A stretch of DNA of 64,000 nucleotides, taken from NCBI GenBank assembly GCA_964372125.1, contig CAYJPL010000005.1, positions 1 through 64,000 of the forward strand, given 5' to 3'. Below, piece after piece: positions 8,817-16,792 of this stretch; the first letter of the stretch is position 1, and each line of letters starts with the position of its first letter. The notes below the pieces were generated by a model that was not told where the DNA came from, did no database searches, and saw nothing but the letters and a program-made list of their open reading frames with translations. A program made the translations under genes and the position numbers. Source of the stretch: Tannockella sp964372125. GTDB lineage: Bacteria; Bacillota_I; Bacilli_A; Erysipelotrichales; Coprobacillaceae.

Positions 8817-9668
8817 ATGGCAGGATCAATGCAAGAGATTAAACGTCGTATTAAATCTGTTGATTCTACAAAAAAAATTACTAAAGCAATGGAATTAGTT
8901 GCAACATCAAAACTTCGTAAAACAAGAAATCAACTTGATGAACTAAAACCATATTATACAATGGTACAAGAAACTGTTGCAGAAATCTTGGAAAGCAATA
9001 AAGGTTTAAATGACTCTCCTTATTTACGTGTAAATAAGGAAGGTCCAACTGCTTATATTGTAATTAGTTCAAGTTTAGGTTTATGTGGTGGATATAATAC
9101 CAACGTATTTAAAACAATGGTAAGTGAAGTTGATAGTAGCGACTATGTATATACAATTGGAACAAAGGTAGAAAAATTTACTAGTAAAATGGATATCAAT
9201 GTAAACAATCAATATACTCATTTGAATAGTACTTTAGAGTTTAAAGATGTAATTAAATTAGTAACTGACTTAACTACAAAATATCGTAAAAAAGAGATTT
9301 CTAAAATCAAAATCATCTATACTGAATTTGTAAATAACTTAACGTTTACTCCTCGTAGTATTACATTACTACCAGTAGATACAACTCAATTTGATGAAAT
9401 AGAAGTAACAAAAAAATATACTGAATTTGAACCTAGTCCAAATGCAGTACTAGAAAGTCTAATACCAATGTACTTACAAGGTGTAGTTTATGGATATTTA
9501 GTAGAATCAGTAACAAGTGAAAATGCATCAAGAAGAACATCAATGGAAACTGCGACAGATAATGCAGAAGAACTAAATGAAAAATTATTATTAAGATATA
9601 ACCAAGCAAGACAAACAGCAATCACAAATGAGATTTCTGAAATTGTTGCTGGGGCAAATGCACAATAG
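8817..9668 (+). CDS. atpG: F1Fo ATP synthase subunit gamma
   Basis: Central rotor shaft of F1. The N terminus (MQEIKRRIKSVDSTKKITKAMELVA region) and C terminus (SRRTSMETATDNAEELNEKL region) form the two long helices of the shaft; both are intact in the 283-residue protein. It lies 5 nt after atpA and 14 nt before atpD, with a normal ribosome site for each. Confidence 0.96.
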   Translation: MAGSMQEIKRRIKSVDSTKKITKAMELVATSKLRKTRNQLDELKPYYTMVQETVAEILESNKGLNDSPYLRVNKEGPTAYIVISSSLGLCGGYNTNVFKTMVSEVDSSDYVYTIGTKVEKFTSKMDINVNNQYTHLNSTLEFKDVIKLVTDLTTKYRKKEISKIKIIYTEFVNNLTFTPRSITLLPVDTTQFDEIEVTKKYTEFEPSPNAVLESLIPMYLQGVVYGYLVESVTSENASRRTSMETATDNAEELNEKLLLRYNQARQTAITNEISEIVAGANAQ

Positions 9669-9682
9669 ATAGGAGGTACAAT

Positions 9683-11083
9683 ATGACACAAAACATAGGT
9701 AAAGTAATTAGTGCCAGAGGACCTGTAATCGATATACATTTTAGTGGTGATAGCAACTTACCAGCACTAAACACTGCCATCAATATCCAAAACGGAGATG
9801 ACATGTTAGTGGTAGAAGTAGCACAACATATCGGAGACGATGTAGTACGTTGTGTTGCCATGGGACCAACAGATGGTATCGTAAGAGGTAAAGAAGCAAT
9901 TGATACAAAACAACCAATTTCTGTACCAGTAGGTAAAGAAACGTTAGGACGTATGTTCAACGTACTTGGTAATGTAATTGATGGTAAAGAAGAAGTAGCA
10001 GCAGATGTAAAAAGAATGCCAATACATAGAGTGGCTCCAACATATGCACAACAAAGAACAGAAACTGAAATATTAGAAACTGGTATTAAAGTAGTAGACT
10101 TGATTTGTCCATTTATCAAAGGTGGTAAAATAGGTTTATTTGGTGGTGCTGGAGTAGGTAAAACCGTATTAATCCAAGAGTTCATTAACAATATAGCAAC
10201 AGAACATGGTGGTTTATCAGTATTTGCAGGTGTAGGTGAGCGAAGCCGTGAAGGTAATGACTTATATTATGAAATGAAAGAAAGTGGTGTAATCAACAAA
10301 ACAGCACTAGTATTTGGTCAGATGAATGAGCCACCAGGAGCACGTTTACGTGTAGCCTTAAGTGGTCTTACTATGGCAGAACATTTCCGTGACGAAGAAG
10401 GACAAGATGTACTTTTATTCGTAGATAACATCTTTAGATTTACACAAGCAGGTGCTGAGGTATCAGCATTACTTGGACGTGTTCCGTCACAAGCAGGATA
10501 CCAACCAACACTGGCAACAGAAATGGGTGCACTTCAAGAACGTATTACATCAACAAAACAAGGATCTATCACATCAGTACAAGCAGTATATGTACCTGCC
10601 GATGACTTAACTGACCCGGCTCCTGCAACTACATTTGCTCACTTAGATGCAAAAATTGTACTTGATCGTTCTATTGCAGCATTAGGAATTTACCCTGCAG
10701 TAGATCCACTTAACTCTTCTTCAAGAGCATTAGATCCGTTAGTTGTAGGGAATGATCACTATGAAGTAGCTCATGGTGTACAAGAAATCTTACAACGTTT
10801 CCAAGAATTACAAGATATCATTGCAATTCTAGGGATGGAAGAATTAGGTGAGGAAGATAAATTAATCGTTGCACGTGCAAGACGTGTACGTAACTATTTA
10901 TCACAACCATTTACTGTAGCTAGCCAGTTTACGGGAATGGATGGAAAATATGTCCGTGTTGAAGATACAATCAAAGGATTTAAAGAAATTCTAGAAGGTA
11001 AGCATGACTTACTTCCAGAACAAGCATTCCATAATGTTGGATCGATTGAAGAAGCTATAGAAAAGGCTAAAACACTATTGTAA
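9683..11083 (+). CDS. atpD: F1Fo ATP synthase subunit beta
   Basis: The catalytic ATPase subunit, 466 residues. Key motifs are intact: P-loop GGAGVGKTVLIQEF, the GERSREGNDLY catalytic glutamate segment, Walker B VLLFVDNIFRFTQAG, and the PAVDPLNSSSRAL family signature. A strong ribosome site (ATAGGAGGTAC) precedes the ATG. The stop overlaps the atpC start. Confidence 0.98.
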   Translation: MTQNIGKVISARGPVIDIHFSGDSNLPALNTAINIQNGDDMLVVEVAQHIGDDVVRCVAMGPTDGIVRGKEAIDTKQPISVPVGKETLGRMFNVLGNVIDGKEEVAADVKRMPIHRVAPTYAQQRTETEILETGIKVVDLICPFIKGGKIGLFGGAGVGKTVLIQEFINNIATEHGGLSVFAGVGERSREGNDLYYEMKESGVINKTALVFGQMNEPPGARLRVALSGLTMAEHFRDEEGQDVLLFVDNIFRFTQAGAEVSALLGRVPSQAGYQPTLATEMGALQERITSTKQGSITSVQAVYVPADDLTDPAPATTFAHLDAKIVLDRSIAALGIYPAVDPLNSSSRALDPLVVGNDHYEVAHGVQEILQRFQELQDIIAILGMEELGEEDKLIVARARRVRNYLSQPFTVASQFTGMDGKYVRVEDTIKGFKEILEGKHDLLPEQAFHNVGSIEEAIEKAKTLL

Positions 11084-11481
11084 TGAAAAAATTCTCATTA
11101 CGTATTGTGACTCCAAAAGGAATTTATCGAGATATCGAAGTGGAGATGTTAAATCTTAGAACAACTTCAGGACAGATGGGTATTCTTGCAGGTCATATTC
11201 CACTTGCTAGTGGAATAGAGATTTCAGAAATGAACATTCTTGTAGATGGTAATCGTACACATTTTGCGATAGCTGGTGGATTTGTTTATGTAAATGACAG
11301 TGAAACTACAATTATCGCTAATGGTATTGAATCTCAAGATGAAATTGATGAAGAAAGAGCTACAAATGCAAAGCTAAGAGCAAGTGAAAGACTTTCTCAA
11401 GCAAAAGATAAAGTTGATTTAGAACGTGCTGAATTTGCATTGAAAAAAGCACTTAATAGAATTAATGTAAAGAAAATATAA
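11083..11481 (+). CDS. atpC: F1Fo ATP synthase subunit epsilon
   Basis: The rotor and inhibitory subunit, 132 residues. It has an N-terminal beta sandwich (LRIVTPKGIYRDIEVEML, GQMGILAGHIPLA) and a C-terminal two-helix part (EERATNAKLRASERL onward) that can inhibit ATP hydrolysis. It is the last gene of the operon and is followed by a strong terminator. Confidence 0.95.
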   Translation: MKKFSLRIVTPKGIYRDIEVEMLNLRTTSGQMGILAGHIPLASGIEISEMNILVDGNRTHFAIAGGFVYVNDSETTIIANGIESQDEIDEERATNAKLRASERLSQAKDKVDLERAEFALKKALNRINVKKI

Positions 11482-11493
11482 AATTCAATTTTC

Positions 11494-11527
11494 AAACGTA
11501 TTAGAATTTATTCTAATACGTTTTTTT
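11494..11527 (+). terminator. Rho-independent terminator of the atp operon
   Basis: AAACGTATTAGAA and TTCTAATACGTTT pair perfectly around a TTTA loop and run into seven Ts. Confidence 0.93.
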
Positions 11528-11559
11528 ATAGTACTAATAGAGGTTATCTAGTACTATAA
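11526..11559. promoter_or_regulatory. Inverted repeat upstream of the surface-protein promoter
   Basis: TTATAGTACTA (11526-11536) and TAGTACTATAA (11549-11559) are perfect 11-bp inverted arms with a 12-nt spacer. They end 10 bp before the -35 box. The position suits a two-half-site activator or repressor; the binding protein is unknown. Confidence 0.5.
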
Positions 11560-11569
11560 GCATTGCATA

Positions 11570-11598
11570 TTGACTAAGTAGGAATTTATTGATATGAT
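11570..11598 (+). promoter_or_regulatory. SigA-type promoter of the 862-residue surface protein gene
   Basis: TTGACT (11570-11575), 17-bp spacer, TATGAT (11593-11598). A purine-rich ribosome site (AAAAGGAGAT) follows before the ATG at 11656. Confidence 0.7.
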
Positions 11599-11655
11599 AC
11601 TCTAGTAAAAAAAGTATTAAAAGTGCAATAAAATTGGAGAGAAAAGGAGATAGAA

Positions 11656-14244
11656 ATGAGTAAAATAATGAAGTTAATAGCAGTTTTTGCATTAATGATA
11701 TCTACTGTTTTTGGTGGATATGCGTACATGACATTTGCAGCTGATGCAAGTCATGCAACTATGCAAAATGAAGTATCGGTTGAGCAGGTAGGAGAAAACC
11801 AATTTACTATTAAATCAAACTACGTTGTAGAAACTGCATATGTAGGAGATGCTTTTAGTGAAGGCACAGATTTATTTACTATTGAAGAGAATGTAAATAA
11901 TGAGTATGTTACAAATATTATAAATGATAGTATTAAGGCTACAAGTGGAACAACAGGAGCAGCTTTTAATCGAATAGATGATTCTATCAATAATCAAACA
12001 ATATTATCATTTGTTCCAACAGGAGCAGCCCCGCATTATAATTATTGGGTTATAGGAAATACTTTGTCTACAGTTGGTAAGTCTTTTAATGGAGTATATA
12101 CTATTGACACAGTTGTACCAGAGTTTGTTGATGCGTCATTACTTAATGCTGAAGGAAACACGTTGTTTCCTATAAGAAATTCTAATTACGATTTAAAAGA
12201 AAATGGAACAATCGTTAATCAACAAAGTTACGGAAATCTTAACTTTGTGTATGGTATATCAAGCTTACAAGTAGAATATGTGGGACTTCCAGAAGGTCAT
12301 GGAAAAGGTATTAATCATGGTGGAACTGTTGTAAATGCATTGTATGCTCCAACGTCATATAGAGGGTATATTGCAGACGCAAATGTTACTGCACCCGAAA
12401 ATACAATGCTTGATGAAGCAAGCATTGCAAGTGAAACAACAACATTTACAGGTATTGATACTTATGAAGTAGGAGATATCTTTACCGCTGCAGATGGAAA
12501 AGAATATAGATGTACGGCAGTATCGATACCTGAAACAGGAACATATAACAGTGGTGCGGGTACTTACGTGGTAAATGAAACTTCAGGATCACACAATGTT
12601 GTATATACATTTGAACCAACAGCTGTAACTTTAACATATGATGGTTTAGGTTTAGTAAGTCAAAATGAAACATTAGATATCCATAGCGAAGTAATAATTG
12701 ATTTTGGATATGATGGTATTGCTGATGATAGAGTAACTATGGATACTAATAAAACAATTCCAAACCCAACACGTGATGGATACATATTTAATGGATTTGA
12801 ATATGACGCAGAAACAAAAACATTAACTGCAAACTGGTTAGAAGATATATTAGAAGATACTGATAAAGATGAAAACGGAGCTGCAACAGGTGATGGAATC
12901 GCAGATATCTATCAAACAGTAGTTACATATAAAGTAGAAAATGGAACATGGGATGGAACAGACAATGCTGATAAAACAGAAGTAGTAACGTTCTACAAAG
13001 ATAAGGTATTATCAACAGAAGCTGATGCTATCGCAACACTTTCAAAACCAGAAGACATGGAAGCAAATACTGGATATGAAAATGGAACATGGGATAAAGA
13101 AGAAACTTCAATCACATATGAAGAGAAAGATTCAAAATATGAATTTACTCATTCATTTGTAATTAAAGGATATGATGTTACATACCCAGGTGTAAGTGGA
13201 GACGGTTTAGTGAAATTACCACACGGTACACTAGTAACTATTGATAATGTAAATGGTACAGATAATCGTGAAATTACAATTGAACAAGTTGAAAACTTAG
13301 AGGCACCTATAAAAGATAAAGCAATTTTTGATGGATATACATATGATGCTGAGACAAAAACATTTACTGCAAATTGGCTAGAAGATGAAAATAATGACAA
13401 AATTCATGATATATTCCAAACTAAAGTTATTTATAAAATTGTTAACGGACAATGGAATACAAGAAATACAGTTAGCGAAGAATGGATTACATTTACTTTA
13501 GATGGTGCATATTCAACAGAAGCTAATGCTGCTGCATTGTTAACTAATATACCAGCTAGTATGTCACCTATGAGTGGATATGATATTACAACTGGGCAAT
13601 GGATTGCTGTACCTCCTAGTGAAGTTACATATACAACAGATGTATTAGTATTTACATACTATTACCAAGAACAATTAAATGTATCATACTTTGGTAAACC
13701 AGAGTCTGGATTAGGACAATTATTAGATGAAAATATTTTATTTAATCGTGGTGAGATCATAACAGTTAATGATCATAATGGTAGTGAAATTTATACGATT
13801 ACATTATCGGAAGACACAGCACTTGTACAACCTACAAGAGAAGGATATACATTTGTAGGTTATACATATGACGCTGAAACAAAAACACTTAATGCATCAT
13901 GGGATAAAAATGTTTATTCTGTTACATTTGATACTGATGGTGGAACAGATATTGCGCCAGTGATTTTGAGTGAAGGAGATTATATTACAGTTCCAAGTAT
14001 TCCAACTAAAGAAGGATTTACATTTGAAGGTTGGTATTTAGATGCTGAGTTTACTCAAAAATTTGATTTTGAAACAATGACAATGCCAGCAAACGGTATT
14101 ACATTATATGCTAAATTTGTCGAGGATAAGACTTCAACTACACCAACTACTGGTGATGATATGCCTATCGCCGCTTTAATGATGGCAGCAGTTGTATCAG
14201 GTTTAGGAGTTATTCGTTTAAAAAGAAAAAAAGAAATTAATTAA
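11656..14244 (+). CDS. Repeat-rich cell-wall surface protein with InlB-type repeats and sortase-like C terminus
   Basis: An 862-residue secreted protein with an N-terminal signal peptide (about 1-29, ending YMTFAADA). Three related modules of about 175-180 residues each end in a Listeria-Bacteroides-type sequence containing YDAETKT followed by an aromatic-rich ANW or ASW. These endings are near residues 375-397, 556-578 and 730-755. A classical InlB B-repeat (GFTFEGWYLDAEFTQKFDF) follows at about 755-824. The end has a degenerate sorting signal (TPTTGD), a hydrophobic stretch and the positive tail RLKRKKE, so covalent wall anchoring by a sortase is likely; no sortase gene is in the window. 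Probable adhesin or host-surface binder; ligand unknown. It has its own promoter and terminator. Confidence 0.8.
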   Translation: MSKIMKLIAVFALMISTVFGGYAYMTFAADASHATMQNEVSVEQVGENQFTIKSNYVVETAYVGDAFSEGTDLFTIEENVNNEYVTNIINDSIKATSGTTGAAFNRIDDSINNQTILSFVPTGAAPHYNYWVIGNTLSTVGKSFNGVYTIDTVVPEFVDASLLNAEGNTLFPIRNSNYDLKENGTIVNQQSYGNLNFVYGISSLQVEYVGLPEGHGKGINHGGTVVNALYAPTSYRGYIADANVTAPENTMLDEASIASETTTFTGIDTYEVGDIFTAADGKEYRCTAVSIPETGTYNSGAGTYVVNETSGSHNVVYTFEPTAVTLTYDGLGLVSQNETLDIHSEVIIDFGYDGIADDRVTMDTNKTIPNPTRDGYIFNGFEYDAETKTLTANWLEDILEDTDKDENGAATGDGIADIYQTVVTYKVENGTWDGTDNADKTEVVTFYKDKVLSTEADAIATLSKPEDMEANTGYENGTWDKEETSITYEEKDSKYEFTHSFVIKGYDVTYPGVSGDGLVKLPHGTLVTIDNVNGTDNREITIEQVENLEAPIKDKAIFDGYTYDAETKTFTANWLEDENNDKIHDIFQTKVIYKIVNGQWNTRNTVSEEWITFTLDGAYSTEANAAALLTNIPASMSPMSGYDITTGQWIAVPPSEVTYTTDVLVFTYYYQEQLNVSYFGKPESGLGQLLDENILFNRGEIITVNDHNGSEIYTITLSEDTALVQPTREGYTFVGYTYDAETKTLNASWDKNVYSVTFDTDGGTDIAPVILSEGDYITVPSIPTKEGFTFEGWYLDAEFTQKFDFETMTMPANGITLYAKFVEDKTSTTPTTGDDMPIAALMMAAVVSGLGVIRLKRKKEIN

Positions 14245-14250
14245 ATATAT

Positions 14251-14280
14251 AAAAGCTGTTTCCTAATAGGAACAGCTTTT
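14251..14280 (+). terminator. Terminator after the surface protein gene
   Basis: AAAAGCTGTT pairs with AACAGCTTTT. The stem continues imperfectly through TCCT/AGG around a small loop, and the right arm ends in four Ts. Confidence 0.7.
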
Positions 14281-14315
14281 ATAATAGAGTTATGTTATAT
14301 TTTTAATATTTTATT

Positions 14316-14344
14316 TTGACATATACATTACAATATGTTATTAT
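14316..14344 (+). promoter_or_regulatory. Orphan SigA-type promoter in an intergenic region
   Basis: TTGACA (14316-14321), 17-bp spacer, TATTAT (14339-14344). It points to the right, but no plus-strand gene follows before the terminator at 14442-14479. See the candidate small RNA. Confidence 0.6.
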
Positions 14345-14350
14345 CATTCA

Positions 14351-14478
14351 GTACCATATATCCTACTTGTTAAATATGAATTAATTGTATAATGTTCGTG
14401 TATGTGTGTGAATTCATAACTTACTAAATGTGATATTGGTTAAAAGAAAGTATACTTGCATAGTTACTTTCTTTTTTT
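14351..14478 (+). ncRNA. Candidate small RNA of about 125 nt
   Basis: A near-consensus promoter begins this interval, and a strong hairpin (AAAAGAAAGTA at 14442-14452 with TACTTTCTTTT at 14465-14475, then a T run) ends it. No reading frame with a ribosome site fits in between. The hairpin probably also ends the converging gene at 14478-15299. No known RNA family was recognised. Confidence 0.4.
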
Positions 14479-15299
14479 TACTCAAATAGATGTAAATACC
14501 AATATTGTCGTTTTAAACAATATGTAGCACAGTTATATATAAGACCATTAATAATATTAATACCAATATCATTTGGAAGTATATTTTGTTCAACGATATA
14601 TGCACTACGAGTATTTTTTTCAAGAAAAATAATAGCACTACCTAAATATAGTGACTCAATACCACTTTGTAATAACTTTATTGTCTCATCAACATATGGA
14701 GCATTATTTTCTTTTTCTAAATACATTAAATATATAGGTAATGAAATAGTACAAGTAACAAGTGTAGTATTATCATTGTACATAAGATTATAGTCATGCT
14801 TACAATATGTGAAATGATCCTTAATATTCTCGTTTGATTTTTTAAAATCAAAAAAAATTCCTCTATTAGCATAATAGTATTTATCAATGATGGTTTCATC
14901 ATTACATATTTCTTTTAGATATTTATCTTCGATAAAGTTAAAATCATCATCTACTAAAGTAATAGTATTTGATGACAAATTTGTATAAAGTGGATTTTCC
15001 TGAATGTCAATATTTTTGAAACTTGACTCATTTGCATGAGCGATTATTAAATCTTTAAAAATATTAACAGCTTCATGATTAGAGTAGTCACAAACAAGGC
15101 CATCATAAACACATATAGTTTTACCATCGACAATAGATATAATCGCTGTTGCGATTATATCATTATCTTTATAAAGGGCTACAGGGTAACTTAAGGAATT
15201 CATTTTTAGATATGTAGTACTCTGAAAAAAGGTAATATTATATGTTTTAGAGAAGGTTTCAAACTCGTATTCATTTATATGTGTTTTTAAGTTGTACAT
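14478..15299 (-). CDS. FemX/FemABX-like peptidyltransferase family protein, short and divergent
   Basis: The 273-residue protein has no signal peptide. Its first 115 residues resemble the N-terminal lobe of the FemABX (GNAT-fold) family: FFQSTTYLKM, then a substrate-access strand pair, then GLVCDYSNHEAVNIFKDL and a following acidic strand. The C-terminal part (SGIESLYLGSAIIFLEKNTRSAYIVEQN, about 206-235) resembles the second lobe. Fem enzymes add interpeptide amino acids from aminoacyl-tRNA to peptidoglycan precursors. This protein is about 130 residues shorter than FemX, lacks the coiled-coil arm, and could have another aminoacyl or acyl transfer role. It is a monocistronic gene with an AAGGAG ribosome site. 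Confidence 0.45.
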   Translation of the reverse strand: MYNLKTHINEYEFETFSKTYNITFFQSTTYLKMNSLSYPVALYKDNDIIATAIISIVDGKTICVYDGLVCDYSNHEAVNIFKDLIIAHANESSFKNIDIQENPLYTNLSSNTITLVDDDFNFIEDKYLKEICNDETIIDKYYYANRGIFFDFKKSNENIKDHFTYCKHDYNLMYNDNTTLVTCTISLPIYLMYLEKENNAPYVDETIKLLQSGIESLYLGSAIIFLEKNTRSAYIVEQNILPNDIGINIINGLIYNCATYCLKRQYWYLHLFE

Positions 15300-15368
15300 A
15301 GATTTCTCCTTTTGTAAATTATATTAAATAAATGTCTAACAAATGAAGATGAAAAAAGGGAAACTGTG

Positions 15369-15396
15369 TTGCATTTAATACTGTATGTGTTATAAT
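15369..15396 (+). promoter_or_regulatory. SigA-type promoter of the RNA helicase gene, leaderless
   Basis: TTGCAT (15369-15374), 16-bp spacer, consensus TATAAT (15391-15396). The ATG at 15404 lies 7 nt after the -10 box, where transcription should begin. Confidence 0.7.
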
Positions 15397-15403
15397 CACC
15401 ACT

Positions 15404-16753
15404 ATGATGAAAATAGAAAAAGAAATACAAAAAGCAATAGAAGTAATGGGCTATACACCATTAAATGAAGTACAAAAACAAATTATACCAGCATTATTGG
15501 ATAATAACGATGTTGTTGTACAAGCCAATACTGGAAGTGGTAAAACTGCAGCATATACAATACCACTATGCCAGCATATTGAATTTGAAAATGTATATCC
15601 ACAAGTATTAGTACTAACTTGTACACGTGAGTTAACAGTACAAGTACGTCAAGAGTTCAGTCGTATAGGTAAATATAAAAAAATTAAAGCGTTATCGATT
15701 TATGGTAAAGAGAGTATGGAAAGACAACGTAATGCTTTAAAACAAGGATATCATGCAATTATTGCGACACCAGGAAGATTATTAGATCACATTAAGCAAG
15801 GAAATGTTTCTTTGGATACTATTAAGTATTTAGTTATTGATGAAGTTGATTATATGTTTGATATGGGGTTTTATCCACAAGTAGAACAAATTCTAGACTA
15901 CTTACCAGGTAATGTTGTGAAATCTTATTTTAGTGCAACATATACACCACAAATAGAGGAACTAATTGAATCAAATAGTTTAAATTATCAACGATTTAAT
16001 GTTATGAATAAATTAAAAATAGACCATCAATATGTATTATGTGATGATTTAGATGAAGCAATGGTAGAAACCATTACACATTGTAATGGTGAAAGTATGA
16101 TTGTATTTTGTCAAAGAAAAGATGAAATTGATGAATTATCAAAATACTTTAGTAGTTATAATATTAAACATGTAAAATTACATGGTGATTTACTTCAAAA
16201 AGTACGTTTTGAAAACCTTCAAAGATTTAAATCTGGAAAAGTAAGAGTACTACTTGCAAGCGATGTTGCTGCAAGAGGTATTGATATACAACGTGTAAGT
16301 CATGTTTTACACTATGGAAGACCAGCTAATAAATACGACTATATCCACCGTAGTGGACGTACAGGACGCGTTGATGAGTTTGGTACATCTATTATTGTAA
16401 GTAAAGATAAACGTTTTATGGATGTGCTAGAATATTCATGGAAAGAATTTGAGCATGGTGAATACCAAAATGTTAATACACCAATCGAAAAAACAGATAA
16501 AGATAAAGTATTTAAAGATACTGTAGAGAAGTTATATATTGGTGCTGGAAAAGAAAAAAAGGTTCGTACATTTGATATTGTAGGAACACTATGTTCAATT
16601 GACAATGTGAGCCAAGATGATATTGGGGTAGTTGAAGTACTTCAAAAAATATCATATGTTGAAATCTTTAACGGAAAAGCAAGTTACATTGTTGAACAAA
16701 TGAAAGAAAAAAGATTAAAAAATAAAGTTGTAAAAGTACAAATCGCAAAATAA
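15404..16753 (+). CDS. DEAD-box ATP-dependent RNA helicase, DbpA/YxiN-like
   Basis: A 449-residue superfamily 2 helicase. Motif I is ANTGSGKT (about 41-48), motif Ia TCTREL, motif II is DEVD (146-149) instead of DEAD, motif III SAT, and motif VI HRSGRTGR. The last 65 residues (RTFDIVGTLCSIDNV to VKVQIAK) look like the DbpA RNA-binding domain, which in DbpA/YxiN recognises hairpin 92 of 23S rRNA; a role in late 50S assembly is likely. No ribosome site precedes the first ATG, and the promoter places the transcript start at or next to it, so translation is probably leaderless. The next in-frame ATG is the second codon. Confidence 0.88.
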   Translation: MMKIEKEIQKAIEVMGYTPLNEVQKQIIPALLDNNDVVVQANTGSGKTAAYTIPLCQHIEFENVYPQVLVLTCTRELTVQVRQEFSRIGKYKKIKALSIYGKESMERQRNALKQGYHAIIATPGRLLDHIKQGNVSLDTIKYLVIDEVDYMFDMGFYPQVEQILDYLPGNVVKSYFSATYTPQIEELIESNSLNYQRFNVMNKLKIDHQYVLCDDLDEAMVETITHCNGESMIVFCQRKDEIDELSKYFSSYNIKHVKLHGDLLQKVRFENLQRFKSGKVRVLLASDVAARGIDIQRVSHVLHYGRPANKYDYIHRSGRTGRVDEFGTSIIVSKDKRFMDVLEYSWKEFEHGEYQNVNTPIEKTDKDKVFKDTVEKLYIGAGKEKKVRTFDIVGTLCSIDNVSQDDIGVVEVLQKISYVEIFNGKASYIVEQMKEKRLKNKVVKVQIAK

Positions 16754-16755
16754 AG

Positions 16756-16792
16756 ATACGCCTACTGTAGAATGTTACAGTAGGCGTATTTT
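16756..16792. terminator. Bidirectional terminator between helicase and exporter genes
   Basis: A perfect 14-bp stem (ATACGCCTACTGTA with its complement) with a 6-nt loop. It is flanked by A-rich and T-rich ends, serving the converging genes on both sides. Confidence 0.88.
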
